62,777 nucleotides of DNA from an uncultured Erythrobacter sp. (GCA_913061345.1 CAJXTZ010000005.1:1-62777); one strand, 5' to 3'. Counted from the first letter of the stretch, positions 8,306 through 18,192 are shown. Numbers and translations: made by a program. The notes: generated from the letters alone by a model not told the origin.

Positions 8306-10240
8306 ATGATCACTTTCTTCCGCAGTTTTTTCCAGTCCAAGCTGGGCATTGCCGTAACGCTGGCGTTCCTCGGTCTGATTGCCGTGGCCTTTGCGAGTTC
8401 CGATGTTGCCAACAGCGGCATGTTCGGCGGTGTGACTGGCGGAGATCGCGTTGCCGTGGTCGGCGAGCGACGCATCTCCACGGCGGAACTCACCACCAAT
8501 GCCAACAACGCATTGCAGCAGGCGCGGGCCGAAAATCCCACGCTGACAATGGAGGAATTCATCGCCCAAGGGGGGCTGGATGACGTGTTGCAGCAGATGG
8601 TAAGCCGGTCGGCAATTGCCGAGTATGGCAATGCGATGGGGCTGCGCGTCAGCGATCGACTGGTCGATAGCGAAATCATGAGTATACCGGCCTTCCAGGG
8701 CATCGACGGCACGTTCAGCGCAGACAGTTTCCGCGAGGCGCTGCGCCGCCTCAGCCTGACGGAAAGCGCCGTGCGCGATGATCTGGCGATGGGGCTCTAT
8801 GCCCGGCAGCTTGTCTTGCCGATCGGTTATGGCGCGCAATTGCCGGACAGCTTCGCGCGTCGTTATGCACAACTGCGCAATGATACGCGCATCGGTAATG
8901 CGGCCAGTATTCCCGCCGCCGCCTTTGCGCCTGAAGGCGAACCGAGTGCCGAGGAACTGCAGGGTTACTACGATGCGAATCGCGCCGACTACATCCGGCC
9001 GGAACGCCGTGTATTGCGTTATGCTACTTTCGATATAAACGCGGTCGGCGAACTGGCGCCGGTAACCCAAGAGCAGATCGCTCGCCGTTATCAACGCGAT
9101 GCAGAGGTCTATGCAGCGGGCCAGCAGCGTAGCTTCACGCAGCTCGTCTTACCGACACAAGCAGCTGCGCAGGCGGTGATCGATGAAGTGGAAGGGGGCG
9201 TCTCGCTTGCCGCTTCGGCGCAATCGAAGGGGTTGAACACGGTTAGCCTGTCGGAAATCGAACGCGAAACTCTGCAATCGCAAACATCCGCGCAAGTGGC
9301 GGAGGCCGCTTTCGTTGCCAATGAGGGTAGTCTCGTCGGTCCCGTGCGTGGTGATCTTGGTTGGTATGTCCTGAGGGTTGACGATGTAACGCAAATAGCC
9401 GGTCAGAGCGTAGAGCAGGCGAGTGTAGCCATTCGTGAGCAGTTGCAGGAGGAGCGCCGCAGGCTTGCCCTTAATGAACTGACGACGCGGCTTGAAGACG
9501 AATTCAGAGATGGCCGCAGCCTTTCGGAAACTGTCGATGAACTCGGGTTGGAAATTCAGACGACCCCTCCCCTTACCGCTGATGGTCGCATTTACGGTAC
9601 GCAGCAGTCCGCGCCTGAAGAACTCGCTCGCGCAATCAGCTTTGCATTCGAGAAACAGGAAGGCAGCGATCCCGAACTGGTTGAAATCGTTCCCGGTGAG
9701 CAATTCCTCCTGTTCGACGTGCCCCAGGTGACGGCCAGTGCCACTGCCCCCCTTGCAGAGATCAGGGGCGAGGTGACGCAGGCTTGGCGCCGCGCGCAGG
9801 GCATGGCAGCTGCCAGCGCCGCTTCGGCGCGTATTCAGCAGCGCGTACAGGAAGGGGCGACGCTTGCAGATGCGGTTGCCGCCGAAGATGTTGACCTGCC
9901 GGCGCCCCAGCCCCTGCGCCTCAACCGCCAGCAGGTTGCGCAGCAAGGTCAGGTATCGCGCGCGAGCCTGCTGTTCTTCTCCATGGCCGAAGGCACGACG
10001 AAGCGCGTTCGCCAGGACGAGGCCAACACATGGTTCGTCCTGAAGCTCGACGAAATTCAGACCCCGGAGATCGACGAGGATGGCCAGCTGTTCGCTGCTG
10101 TTCAGCAGCAGCTTGCTCAGGCCGCTGGCGCTGAATATCTCGATCAGTTCCTTGGCGCCGCCGAAGGAACTTTCGACGTGGAAATGAACGATGTTGCCAT
10201 CGACGCAGTGCGTGCACAGCTTACCGGTTCGGCGAACTAG
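8306..10240 (+). CDS. Membrane-anchored peptidyl-prolyl isomerase, PpiD/SurA family
   Basis: 644 residues. A periplasmic folding factor for proteins leaving the Sec channel. The start MITFFRSFFQSKLG is cytoplasmic, then one transmembrane anchor (about 14-32), then a SurA_N-type helical region with the GDRVAVVGERRIS and EEFIAQGGLDDVLQQMVSRSA segments split by a short linker, and a PpiC-type parvulin domain around 250-365 (QRSFTQLVLP, LGWYVLRVD). A second, degenerate isomerase-like repeat follows to the C-terminus, the PpiD domain order. The ATG at 8306 is the only reasonable start. trpE starts 14 nt after its stop, so it may be the first gene of the trp transcript. Confidence 0.88.
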   Translation: MITFFRSFFQSKLGIAVTLAFLGLIAVAFASSDVANSGMFGGVTGGDRVAVVGERRISTAELTTNANNALQQARAENPTLTMEEFIAQGGLDDVLQQMVSRSAIAEYGNAMGLRVSDRLVDSEIMSIPAFQGIDGTFSADSFREALRRLSLTESAVRDDLAMGLYARQLVLPIGYGAQLPDSFARRYAQLRNDTRIGNAASIPAAAFAPEGEPSAEELQGYYDANRADYIRPERRVLRYATFDINAVGELAPVTQEQIARRYQRDAEVYAAGQQRSFTQLVLPTQAAAQAVIDEVEGGVSLAASAQSKGLNTVSLSEIERETLQSQTSAQVAEAAFVANEGSLVGPVRGDLGWYVLRVDDVTQIAGQSVEQASVAIREQLQEERRRLALNELTTRLEDEFRDGRSLSETVDELGLEIQTTPPLTADGRIYGTQQSAPEELARAISFAFEKQEGSDPELVEIVPGEQFLLFDVPQVTASATAPLAEIRGEVTQAWRRAQGMAAASAASARIQQRVQEGATLADAVAAEDVDLPAPQPLRLNRQQVAQQGQVSRASLLFFSMAEGTTKRVRQDEANTWFVLKLDEIQTPEIDEDGQLFAAVQQQLAQAAGAEYLDQFLGAAEGTFDVEMNDVAIDAVRAQLTGSAN

Positions 10241-10253
10241 GAGCGATCCGACT

Positions 10254-11765
10254 TTGTCTGCCACTCCGTTGAATGCCGATGCAGCGAAAATCGCCTTGGC
10301 CGATGGGCGCAACACGCTTGTCTGGCGACGGGTGGTAGCAGATACAGAAACGCCGATTGGCGCCGCACTGAAACTGATAGAGCCGGGGCGCGGCGATTTC
10401 TTGCTGGAATCGGTGGAGGGTGGAGAAATACGCGGGCGCTACAGCTTGCTCGGCCTCGATCCCGATCTGATGTTTCGTGCGACCGGAGCCAAGGCTGAAG
10501 TCAACCGCCGGTGGCGGTTCGATCGCGATGCATTCCAGCCTCTTGCTGGCAACAGTATGGCGGAACTGCGCGCGCTGGCAAACGCCTGCCGTATCGAGAT
10601 GCCCGATGGCCTGCCGCCTGCCCTCGCCTGCCTGGTCGGCTATTTCGGATATGAAACAATCGGTTTGGTGGAAACCCTGCCGCGCGCCCCGCAAAGCGCG
10701 CTTGACCTCCCGGACATGCTGTTTTCCCGGCCCGCGCTGGTGCTGGTATTCGACCGGTTAAGCGACAGCCTTTATGTCATCGCACCTTTATGGGCAGCCG
10801 AAGGTGGTGGCGCGGCAACGATTGAACGCGCCGGTGAGCGGATCGATGAGACCCTGCGCAAGCTGGGCGAAGCGGTGCCTGAAACAGAACGTACTCCAGA
10901 CCTGCCGGATCTCGATCTGGAAGCTGCCATGGATCCGGCGGATTACGACCGCATCGTGCTACGTGCGAAGGATTACATCACCGCAGGCGATATCTTCCAG
11001 GTTGTGCTGGCGCAGCGTTTCACCTGTCCGTTCCCCCTGCCTCCCATCGCGCTGTACCGCGCCCTTCGCCGGGTCAATCCCTCGCCGTTTCTCTATTTCC
11101 TCGACCTGCCCGGTTTCGCCGTGGTGGGATCGAGCCCGGAAATCCTCGTGCGGGTGCGCGACGGCGAAGTGACCATTCGCCCAATTGCCGGAACACGTCC
11201 ACGAGGCTCTACCGAAAGCGAAGACAGGGCTAACGAGGTAAGCTTGCTGGCCGATCCAAAGGAATGTGCGGAGCATCTGATGTTGCTGGATCTTGGCCGT
11301 AACGATGTAGGGCGCGTGGCGGGCGCGGACAGCGTGACTGTGACGGACAGTTTCACCATCGAACGCTACAGCCACGTGATGCACATCGTCAGCAATGTCG
11401 TTGGCCAGCTTTCGCATGACAAGGATGCTCTCGACGCGCTGTTCGCAGGCTTTCCTGCGGGCACCGTTAGCGGCGCGCCCAAGATACGCGCCTGCGAAAT
11501 TATCGCGGAACTGGAGCCGGAAACGCGCGGCCCCTATGCTGGCGGTGTTGGCTATTTCGCGCCAGATGGATCGGTGGATAGCTGCATCGTCCTGCGCACG
11601 GCAGTGGTGAAGGACGGCACCATGCATGTGCAGGCGGGTGCCGGCATCGTAGCGGACAGCAATCCGGAATATGAAGCGGCCGAATGTCGCCACAAGGCAG
11701 GGGCACTGATCGCTGCCGCACGAGAGGCAATGAAGGTGGCGAGCGAGCCGGGGTTCGGCCAGTGA
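10254..11765 (+). CDS. trpE: Anthranilate synthase component I
   Basis: 503 residues. With TrpG it converts chorismate and glutamine to anthranilate, the first step of tryptophan synthesis. The tryptophan-feedback motif LLES is present near the N-terminus, and the chorismate-binding domain carries IRPIAGTRPRG, LMLLDLGRNDVGR, YSHVMHIVSNV, PAGTVSGAPK and GGVGYF. The start is the TTG at 10254, with AGGAG 10 nt upstream overlapping the previous stop; a longer in-frame extension would run inside the ppiD-like gene. No leader peptide or attenuator is visible upstream. The stop overlaps the next gene by GTGA. Confidence 0.96.
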   Translation: MSATPLNADAAKIALADGRNTLVWRRVVADTETPIGAALKLIEPGRGDFLLESVEGGEIRGRYSLLGLDPDLMFRATGAKAEVNRRWRFDRDAFQPLAGNSMAELRALANACRIEMPDGLPPALACLVGYFGYETIGLVETLPRAPQSALDLPDMLFSRPALVLVFDRLSDSLYVIAPLWAAEGGGAATIERAGERIDETLRKLGEAVPETERTPDLPDLDLEAAMDPADYDRIVLRAKDYITAGDIFQVVLAQRFTCPFPLPPIALYRALRRVNPSPFLYFLDLPGFAVVGSSPEILVRVRDGEVTIRPIAGTRPRGSTESEDRANEVSLLADPKECAEHLMLLDLGRNDVGRVAGADSVTVTDSFTIERYSHVMHIVSNVVGQLSHDKDALDALFAGFPAGTVSGAPKIRACEIIAELEPETRGPYAGGVGYFAPDGSVDSCIVLRTAVVKDGTMHVQAGAGIVADSNPEYEAAECRHKAGALIAAAREAMKVASEPGFGQ

Positions 11766-12544
11766 AGCGCGCGTTGGGCGCTCTTGTTCTTCTAGCGCTT
11801 TCCGCCTGTACGATCAGGGGTGAGGGAGAAAGCGAACAACAGCGCGTGTCTATTTGCGAACCGGTAGTGTTCGAGGACTCGCCGTTCACGCATTGCGTCG
11901 CGCAGCCGGGAGACCATGCCATTGCGATGGATCTGTCGCGAGATGGTACGGACGAACCATACCGCTCGCTTGGCGCGCTATCGAGAGCGTTGGGCGAGGA
12001 AGAGGAACGCCTGGCGCTGGCCATGAACGGCGGCATGTTCGATTCCGAAGGTCGGCCCATCGGCTACTACGTGGAAGAGGGGATGCGCCGCACAGTCCTG
12101 AATGAGAACGAGGGGCCGGGCAATTTTCACCTTCTTCCCAACGGTGTTTTCTTCGGCGAAACCGCTGAAGGGCCGTGGCGCGTGTGGGAAACCGGCCGCT
12201 TCGCTGACGAGATCGAAGATCGTCCACAATTCGCTACCCAGTCCGGCCCGATGCTGGTGATCAACGGGGAACTGCATCCGGCGATCAATATCGACGGTGA
12301 TAGCCGCAAGATCCGCAACGCTGTGGGTGTTGACGCGGCAGGCCGCGCGCATTTCGTCATCACTGAAGCTCCGGTGAGTTTTGGCAAGCTGGCGCGCCTC
12401 TATCGCGACGTGCTGAATGTGAACAATGCCCTGTTTCTGGATGGCAGCGTTTCGCAAATCTGGGACCCGGCAAGGGATCGCCTCGATGCGGGGCCTTCCA
12501 TCGGGCCGATTATCCTCGTAACCGAGAGGGACACGAAACAATGA
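11762..12544 (+). CDS. Lipoprotein of the phosphodiester glycosidase family
   Basis: 260 residues. The N-terminus is a lipoprotein signal (hydrophobic stretch then LSAC lipobox with Cys at about residue 16). The body carries the NAGPA/DUF2233-type signature AMNGGMFDSEGRPIGYYVEEG, the FATQSGPMLV segment and NNALFLDGSVSQ, typical of phosphodiester glycosidase-like proteins (PF09992). Bacterial members are cell-envelope enzymes, with substrates mostly unknown; cleavage of a sugar phosphodiester in envelope polymers is the plausible role. The GTG start overlaps the trpE stop by 4 nt and the stop overlaps pip by 4 nt, so expression is tied to the trp operon despite no clear link to tryptophan. Confidence 0.85.
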   Translation: MKRALGALVLLALSACTIRGEGESEQQRVSICEPVVFEDSPFTHCVAQPGDHAIAMDLSRDGTDEPYRSLGALSRALGEEEERLALAMNGGMFDSEGRPIGYYVEEGMRRTVLNENEGPGNFHLLPNGVFFGETAEGPWRVWETGRFADEIEDRPQFATQSGPMLVINGELHPAINIDGDSRKIRNAVGVDAAGRAHFVITEAPVSFGKLARLYRDVLNVNNALFLDGSVSQIWDPARDRLDAGPSIGPIILVTERDTKQ

Positions 12545-13500
12545 CACAATATCGCGAGCTCTATCCCGAGATCGAACCTTTCGACAGTGGAATGCTGGAT
12601 GTGGGCGAAGGCCATTCGCTCTACTGGGAACGCGTCGGCACAAAGGGTGCAAAGCCCGCCGTCATGCTGCACGGCGGGCCTGGTGGCGGCATAAGCCCCG
12701 ATCATCGCCGACAGTGGGACCCGGAACTCTACGACGTTCTGCTGTTCGATCAGCGCGGTTGCGGCAAGTCGCTGCCCTTCGCCGAAATCGAGAACAACGA
12801 CACCTGGCGTATCGTTGCCGACATGGAGCGGCTGCGTGAAATGTGCGGCTTTGATAAATGGCAGGTTTTTGGCGGTAGCTGGGGGGCCACGCTCGCTCTC
12901 GCCTATGCCGAGACCCATCCCGACCGGACCAGCGAACTTGTGCTTCGCGGCGTCTTCCTTGGGCGGCAGAAGGAAAAGGCCTGGCTTTACGAATACGGCG
13001 CCAGCGAAATCATGGCGGAGCAGTGGGACGCTTTTACCGGCCTGATACCCGAAGCGGAACGCGGCAATCTGGTAAAAGCCTATTACGAACGCCTGACCAG
13101 CGAGGACGAGGATACCCGCCTTGCCGCCGCGCGCGAATGGTCCATGTGGGAAGGCAATGTCGCCACGCTTTTACCCAATGACGATTTGCTGGACAGCTTC
13201 GCCGATCCTGCGAAGGCCGTTCCCTTCGCACGGATTTGCGCATGGTTCTTCCTGGAGGACTTTTTCCTCGAAGAAGGTCAGCTTCTGAACAACGTGCCAC
13301 GAATAAAGGACATACCCGGCATCATCGTTCAGGGCCGTCATGATATTTGCACCCCGCCCGTCTCTGCCTGGGAACTGCGCAAGGCCTGGCCCGATGCGGA
13401 CCTTCGGATAGTGCACGATGCGGGCCACAGCGCGTCCGAACCCGGCATCATAGACGGACTGGTGCGTGCTACCGACCAATTCGCCGGCAAATCCGCCTGA
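12541..13500 (+). CDS. pip: Proline iminopeptidase
   Basis: 319 residues, the normal length. A serine alpha/beta hydrolase that removes N-terminal proline from peptides in the cytoplasm. The oxyanion motif HGGPGGG, the family DQRGCGKS loop, the nucleophile elbow GGSWGATL (Ser), the acid in GRHDICTP and His in DAGHSASEP are all present. It matches the S33 family of prolyl aminopeptidases, though acylase activities occur in relatives. Start and stop are tight: ATGA overlap with the upstream lipoprotein gene, and trpG begins 48 nt after its stop. Its position inside the trp operon is unusual. Confidence 0.92.
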   Translation: MTQYRELYPEIEPFDSGMLDVGEGHSLYWERVGTKGAKPAVMLHGGPGGGISPDHRRQWDPELYDVLLFDQRGCGKSLPFAEIENNDTWRIVADMERLREMCGFDKWQVFGGSWGATLALAYAETHPDRTSELVLRGVFLGRQKEKAWLYEYGASEIMAEQWDAFTGLIPEAERGNLVKAYYERLTSEDEDTRLAAAREWSMWEGNVATLLPNDDLLDSFADPAKAVPFARICAWFFLEDFFLEEGQLLNNVPRIKDIPGIIVQGRHDICTPPVSAWELRKAWPDADLRIVHDAGHSASEPGIIDGLVRATDQFAGKSA

Positions 13501-13548
13501 TTGCCAAATCCGCTTGATCGACAGGCTATGAAAGGCAAAGGCACGCGC

Positions 13549-14163
13549 ATGAGCGAAACGCCAGATATCCTTGTCGTCGACAATTACGACAGCTTCACCT
13601 TCAACCTTGTTCATTACCTGATGGAACTGGGCGCGAAAGTGGGCGTAGTGCGCAACGATGCGATTTCCGCGCAAGAAGCTTTGGACACCGGTGCTGCGGG
13701 TATTCTGATTTCTCCCGGTCCTTGCACCCCTAACGAAGCGGGTATCAGTCTGGACCTGGTCGCCGCCTGCGCCGATGCGCAACGCCCACTGCTCGGCGTG
13801 TGCCTTGGGCATCAGTCGATCGGGCAGCATTTCGGCGGCAAGGTCGTGCGCGGCGGGCTGATGCATGGTAAGACCTCGCCCGTCGATCATGACGATACCG
13901 GCGTATTCGCCGGCCTGCCCTCGCCATTCACTGCGACCCGCTATCACTCGCTGATCGTCGAAAATATCCCCGATTGCCTGATTGTGAACGCCACCAGCGA
14001 AACACCGGGGCTGGATGGAACTTCGGTCATGGGGTTTCGCCACGCCGAATTGCCTATTCACGGGGTGCAGTTCCATCCCGAGAGCATCGCCACGCAATAC
14101 GGCCACGACCTGCTCGCCAATTTCTGCGCAATCTGCGGCGTGACTGCGAAGGTACCGGCATGA
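13549..14163 (+). CDS. trpG: Anthranilate synthase component II (glutamine amidotransferase)
   Basis: 204 residues. It supplies ammonia from glutamine to TrpE and may also serve aminodeoxychorismate synthase. The family start [18 protein letters not shown], the [11 protein letters not shown] segment, the nucleophile elbow [11 protein letters not shown] (Cys) and the His-Glu pair in FHPES are all intact. The ATG at 13549 gives the expected N-terminus; in-frame starts at 13501 and 13528 would add residues with no family match. It overlaps trpD by ATGA. Confidence 0.96.
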   Translation: MSETPDILVVDNYDSFTFNLVHYLMELGAKVGVVRNDAISAQEALDTGAAGILISPGPCTPNEAGISLDLVAACADAQRPLLGVCLGHQSIGQHFGGKVVRGGLMHGKTSPVDHDDTGVFAGLPSPFTATRYHSLIVENIPDCLIVNATSETPGLDGTSVMGFRHAELPIHGVQFHPESIATQYGHDLLANFCAICGVTAKVPA

Positions 14164-15152
14164 GCATGCTTCCCCCAGTCGATCACCCACTTACCGAAGA
14201 GAGCGCGGAAGCCGCCTTTTGCGACATGCTGGATGGCAAGCCCGCCGACGAGGAGATTGCGCGCTTCCTGTCCGATCTATCCGACCGCGGCGAACGCGCG
14301 GAGGAAATTACGGGCGCAGCGCGCGCCATGCGAGAACGGCTCATCCCCATCGACGCGCCCGCAAACGCGATTGACGTTTGTGGTACGGGCGGCGACGGCC
14401 ATCATACATTGAACGTATCGACTGCCGTCAGTCTGGTGGTGGCGGCCTGCGGCATCCCGGTTGCCAAGCACGGCAACCGCGCGGCCAGTTCAAAGGCAGG
14501 TGCTGCCGATACTCTCGAAGCGCTCGGCCTCGATATGGATGCAGCGGGCCGAACTGCCGAGCATACCTTGCGCGAGATCGGCATCTGCTTTCTATTCGCC
14601 AAGAACCACCACCCCGCGATGGCGCGCATCCAGCCCATCCGGCAGAAGCTGGCGAAGCGTACGATCTTCAACCTCATGGGCCCGCTGTCCAACCCCGCTC
14701 GGGTGCGCCGCCAGCTCATCGGCATCGCTCGCCCTGCCTATGTGCCGATCTACGCCGATGCGATGGCAAGGCTGGGGACAGAGCGGACATTTATCGTCTC
14801 GGGCGACGAAGGGCTGGACGAACTTAGCCTGGATGAAGGTAACGAAGTGGCTGACGTGCAGGGGCGCGAAGTACTGATGCGCCGCGTACTTGCCGAGGAT
14901 GCAGGCCTTCCCCATGCCCCTGTCGAAGCGATCCGTGGCGGCGATGCCGAGCACAATGCAAAAGCGCTGGAAGCGCTGCTGATGGGTACGCCCGGCCCTT
15001 ATCGCGATGCCGTGCTGTTCAACGCTGCGGGCTCGCTGATGGTGGCAGGCGAAGCTGAAAGCTGGGAGGAGGGCGTGGAAGAAGCAGCCGAGGCCTTGGA
15101 CAAGGGACTGGCAAAGGCGCTTCTCGATTGCTGGATTGCGGCGGCGAAATGA
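14160..15152 (+). CDS. trpD: Anthranilate phosphoribosyltransferase
   Basis: 330 residues. It attaches phosphoribose from PRPP to anthranilate. The PRPP-binding glycine loop DVCGTGGDG, the metal/substrate segment [29 protein letters not shown] and the [11 protein letters not shown] motif are intact. The reading frame is open upstream, but the ATG at 14160 overlaps the trpG stop (ATGA) and gives the family N-terminus. trpC follows with another ATGA overlap, so trpG, trpD and trpC are translationally coupled. Confidence 0.97.
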   Translation: MSMLPPVDHPLTEESAEAAFCDMLDGKPADEEIARFLSDLSDRGERAEEITGAARAMRERLIPIDAPANAIDVCGTGGDGHHTLNVSTAVSLVVAACGIPVAKHGNRAASSKAGAADTLEALGLDMDAAGRTAEHTLREIGICFLFAKNHHPAMARIQPIRQKLAKRTIFNLMGPLSNPARVRRQLIGIARPAYVPIYADAMARLGTERTFIVSGDEGLDELSLDEGNEVADVQGREVLMRRVLAEDAGLPHAPVEAIRGGDAEHNAKALEALLMGTPGPYRDAVLFNAAGSLMVAGEAESWEEGVEEAAEALDKGLAKALLDCWIAAAK

Positions 15153-15937
15153 ACAGGCTGGAAGAAATCTGCGCAACCAAGCGAGAGGAAGTGCGCGCCC
15201 GCAAGGGAACAAGGACGCAGTCCGATCTGGAGCGACTGGCCAGCGCCGCCGCGGCCCCGCGCGGATTTCGCCGCGCCTTGGAAGAGAAGTCTGCCGATGG
15301 CTTTGGCCTCATTGCCGAAATCAAGAAAGCTTCGCCATCGAAAGGTTTGATTCGGGCGGATTTTCGTCCACACCAGCACGCGATGGACTATGCCAATGGC
15401 GGCGCAGCGTGCTTGTCGGTTCTCACCGATGCACCCTATTTCCAAGGGCACGAGGATTACCTCAGCGATGCCCGTGCCTCGTGTGCCCTGCCGGTGCTGC
15501 GCAAGGATTTCATGGTGGACCCTTGGCAGGTGGCCGAAAGCCGCGCTCTCGCTGCCGATGCGATCCTTATCATCGTCGCCGCGCTCGACGACGAACTGAT
15601 GGCAGAGATTGAAGCTGCCGCGATCGATCACGGGATGGATGTTCTGGTCGAAGTGCATGACGAGCGGGAACTGGAGCGCGCTGCTACCAAACTCTCGTCA
15701 CGGCTGATCGGCGTGAACAACCGCGATCTCAAGACCTTCACCACTGATCTTGGCACGACCGAGCGTCTCGCTCCGCTTGCTCCAGAAGATGCCCTGCTGG
15801 TCGGCGAGAGCGGTATCAACAGCCATGCCGACTGCCTGCGACTTTCCCGGTCAGGCGTACGCTGCTTCCTTGTCGGAGAAAGCCTGATGCGACAGGCCGA
15901 CGTAGAGGCTGCAACACGCAAATTGCTGCAAGGTTAA
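15149..15937 (+). CDS. trpC: Indole-3-glycerol phosphate synthase
   Basis: 262 residues, a TIM barrel that cyclises CdRP to indole-3-glycerol phosphate. Signature [10 protein letters not shown] with the active Lys, the [13 protein letters not shown] strand, the phosphate-binding [10 protein letters not shown] and the LVGESGI loop are all present. It is monofunctional; there is no fused TrpF. The start is the ATG overlapping trpD. No trpF, trpB or trpA follows, so the pathway is split, as is usual in alphaproteobacteria. Confidence 0.97.
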   Translation: MNRLEEICATKREEVRARKGTRTQSDLERLASAAAAPRGFRRALEEKSADGFGLIAEIKKASPSKGLIRADFRPHQHAMDYANGGAACLSVLTDAPYFQGHEDYLSDARASCALPVLRKDFMVDPWQVAESRALAADAILIIVAALDDELMAEIEAAAIDHGMDVLVEVHDERELERAATKLSSRLIGVNNRDLKTFTTDLGTTERLAPLAPEDALLVGESGINSHADCLRLSRSGVRCFLVGESLMRQADVEAATRKLLQG

Positions 15938-16018
15938 GCTTGCCCCCGGCATGGTTGCGCCGCATGCTGGATGGGAAAGCGGCGATAACCGTCGGGCAAT
16001 CCTGTGAAGGGGGCAACC

Positions 16019-16399
16019 ATGGGTATTTTCAGTTCCATCAAAGACGCGATTTTCGGCAAAGAAGCGCAAGCGAAGGAAGCACCAAAGACCACGGCCAATC
16101 CCGGCTCCGGCGGATTTGGCCGCGCTCAGGCCAAAAGCGAGCCGATCAGCGAAGTCGACGTGGAAGCGCGCCTCGATGCTATGGATGGCGCGGACAAGCT
16201 TAACTGGCGCACATCGATCGTCGATCTGATGAAGCTCGTGGGCCTCGATCCCAGCTATGAAAATCGCAAGGAATTGGCGAATGAGCTGGGTGACGACGAT
16301 TATTCCGGCAAGGCGGAAGAGAACATCGCGCTGCACAAGCATGTGATGGACAAGCTGGCCGACAATGGCGGCAAGGTTCCGCAAAGCATGCGCAGCTAA
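16019..16399 (+). CDS. DUF3597 family protein
   Basis: 126 residues. The start MGIFSSIKDAIFG and the C-terminal core LNWRTSIVDLMKLVGLDPSYENRK, with the conserved LNW and LDLD-type segments, fit DUF3597. Family members are small soluble proteins with a LysM-unrelated helical domain and no known role; the N-terminal third is a low-complexity linker. The ATG at 16019 has AAGGGGG about 6 nt upstream. It sits 81 bp after trpC and 39 bp before moaC, so it may be part of a long rightward transcript. Confidence 0.82.
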   Translation: MGIFSSIKDAIFGKEAQAKEAPKTTANPGSGGFGRAQAKSEPISEVDVEARLDAMDGADKLNWRTSIVDLMKLVGLDPSYENRKELANELGDDDYSGKAEENIALHKHVMDKLADNGGKVPQSMRS

Positions 16400-16438
16400 A
16401 CGTTGCTCCTGCCGGGCGATCTGCGATAGATCGCCCAC

Positions 16439-16909
16439 ATGAGTAAACTCACCCATCTCGATGACAAGGGCGCTGCGCGCATGGTGAATGTGGGCGCAAA
16501 GCCTGAAACCGTGCGCAGTGCTACCGCCGTGGGACGTATCCGCATGGCGCCAGCGACTCTTGCAGCCGTGCGAGAGGGAAACGGGCCGAAGGGCAACGTG
16601 CTTGCGGCGGCGCGTATTGCCGGGATCATGGCGGCCAAGAAAACGGGCGAACTAATCCCGCTGTGTCATCCGCTCGCCCTGGATACGGTCAGCGTGGACT
16701 TTGCTATTGTCAAAGATGCGGTGGAGGTTGCTGCAAGAGCCGCGCTTACCGGCAAGACCGGAGTGGAAATGGAAGCGCTTACTGCTGCGTCCATTGCCCT
16801 GCTTACCCTGTACGACATGGCCAAGGCACTGGAAAAGGGCATGGTTATCGAACACGTCCGCCTACTGGAGAAAACCGGTGGCAAAAGTGGCGACTGGCGC
16901 GCGGAATAG
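16439..16909 (+). CDS. moaC: Cyclic pyranopterin monophosphate synthase
   Basis: 156 residues. The second enzyme of molybdenum cofactor synthesis, converting the MoaA product to cyclic pyranopterin monophosphate. Signature motifs are [10 protein letters not shown], the [11 protein letters not shown] segment, [13 protein letters not shown] with the active Lys/Glu region, and the C-terminal [12 protein letters not shown]. All are intact. It ends 7 nt before moeA, with which it forms a cofactor pair; moaA is not in this window. Confidence 0.97.
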   Translation: MSKLTHLDDKGAARMVNVGAKPETVRSATAVGRIRMAPATLAAVREGNGPKGNVLAAARIAGIMAAKKTGELIPLCHPLALDTVSVDFAIVKDAVEVAARAALTGKTGVEMEALTAASIALLTLYDMAKALEKGMVIEHVRLLEKTGGKSGDWRAE

Positions 16910-16916
16910 GGCTACG

Positions 16917-18122
16917 ATGGCACCGCCCAGCCCCATAACACTGGAGCAGGCGCAGCGACGTTTATGCGCCCTTGCCGCTCCCCTGCCGGTGGAGCGTGTC
17001 GATCTGGCAGAGGCAGTCGGGCGATATTTGGCGCAGGACCTGCTGGCGCGGCGCACGCAGCCGATGGCCGATCTGTCCGCCATGGATGGCTATGCAATGG
17101 CTAAAAACGATTTGCGCGGCCCCTGGCGCGTGACGGGAGAAAGTGCTGCGGGACACCCTTTCACCGGTGCGATAGCCGCAGGCGAGGCTGTGCGCATATC
17201 AACAGGTGCCCACATGCCCCGCAGCTCTGGTGTCGTTCTGTTGCAGGAAAACGCCACGCGCGATGGCGAGATGGTTGCGCTGAACGGTGAAGACGAACCG
17301 ACAACACGCCATATCCGCCGCGCCGGTTTCGATTTTACCAAAGGCGACGTTCTGCTGGAAAAAGGCACAGCGATTGGCCCTGCCCAGCTTGCCCTCGCAA
17401 TCTCAGGTGGGCATGGCGCGCTACCCTTGCATCGCCAACCTTCGCTTGCCGTTCTCGACAGTGGCGACGAATTGAGCGCCGATCCGGTAAATTGCGGCCC
17501 GCATCAATTGCCCGCCAGCAACGGACCCGCCATCGCTGCCCTTGCCCGCCCCTTTATCTCGCACGTCCAGCGCATCGGCCCGGTTCGCGATACGATGGAG
17601 GCCCTGCTGGATGGGCTGGATCGGGCGTCTGATGCCGATGTCATCGTCACCAGCGGCGGGGCATCGGTGGGCGATCACGATCTCGTTCGTCCAGCGCTGG
17701 AGCAATGGGGCGCAACAATCGATTTCTGGCGCGTGTCGATCAAGCCGGGAAAGCCGCTGTTGGTGGCGCAGCGCGGTAAGCAGGTAATCGTCGGTCTGCC
17801 CGGCAACCCCGTCTCCAGCTTCGTGACCGCCTACCTATTCCTACTGCCGCTGCTGCGAACCATGGGCGGTGCGCGCGCGAATTTTCCGCATCAGATCCCG
17901 ACCCCCTGTGTCGACGCTCTGCCAGCAGGTGGCAACCGCACCGAGTTCTTGCGAGGGCGCACGGTCGATGGCGGTGTCGCCCTGATCGACGGGCAGGATA
18001 GCAGTGCGTTACGTGCTCTCGCCTTCGCCGATGTGCTAATCCGCAGAGACATCGACGCGCCTGCGACAAAGCCCGGCGATATGGTGAAGTGCTATCGCAT
18101 CCAAAATGGCGGTATCGCTTGA
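16917..18122 (+). CDS. moeA: Molybdopterin molybdenumtransferase
   Basis: 401 residues. It inserts molybdate into adenylylated molybdopterin in the last step of cofactor assembly. MoeA domains appear in order: PMADLSAMDGYA with the substrate loop, the SGDELS turn, TSGGASVGDHD, the KPGKP motif and LPGNPVSS with the phosphate-binding loop, then a C-terminal beta domain ending near CYRIQ. The frame is open into moaC, but the ATG at 16917 just after the moaC stop matches family starts. lexA follows after a 70-bp operator region. Confidence 0.95.
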   Translation: MAPPSPITLEQAQRRLCALAAPLPVERVDLAEAVGRYLAQDLLARRTQPMADLSAMDGYAMAKNDLRGPWRVTGESAAGHPFTGAIAAGEAVRISTGAHMPRSSGVVLLQENATRDGEMVALNGEDEPTTRHIRRAGFDFTKGDVLLEKGTAIGPAQLALAISGGHGALPLHRQPSLAVLDSGDELSADPVNCGPHQLPASNGPAIAALARPFISHVQRIGPVRDTMEALLDGLDRASDADVIVTSGGASVGDHDLVRPALEQWGATIDFWRVSIKPGKPLLVAQRGKQVIVGLPGNPVSSFVTAYLFLLPLLRTMGGARANFPHQIPTPCVDALPAGGNRTEFLRGRTVDGGVALIDGQDSSALRALAFADVLIRRDIDAPATKPGDMVKCYRIQNGGIA

Positions 18123-18135
18123 CTTGAGCGAATCT

Positions 18136-18161
18136 GTTTCTTAATTGTTCCTTATTCGTTC
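18136..18161 (+). promoter_or_regulatory. LexA operator: triple GTTY-N7 direct repeat
   Basis: GTTT at 18136, GTTC at 18147 and GTTC at 18158, each spaced by 7 nt. The last two form the alphaproteobacterial LexA box GTTC-N7-GTTC. It lies 31 bp upstream of the lexA start, so it predicts autorepression and SOS induction. Confidence 0.85.
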
Positions 18162-18192
18162 CCATAATGGAACATTGATGAGGGGCTTGCCC

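Noticed and set aside
8150..9094. 314-aa frame on the - strand, antisense to the ppiD-like gene
   Set aside because: No family pattern and no ribosome site; a shadow of a GC-rich coding strand.
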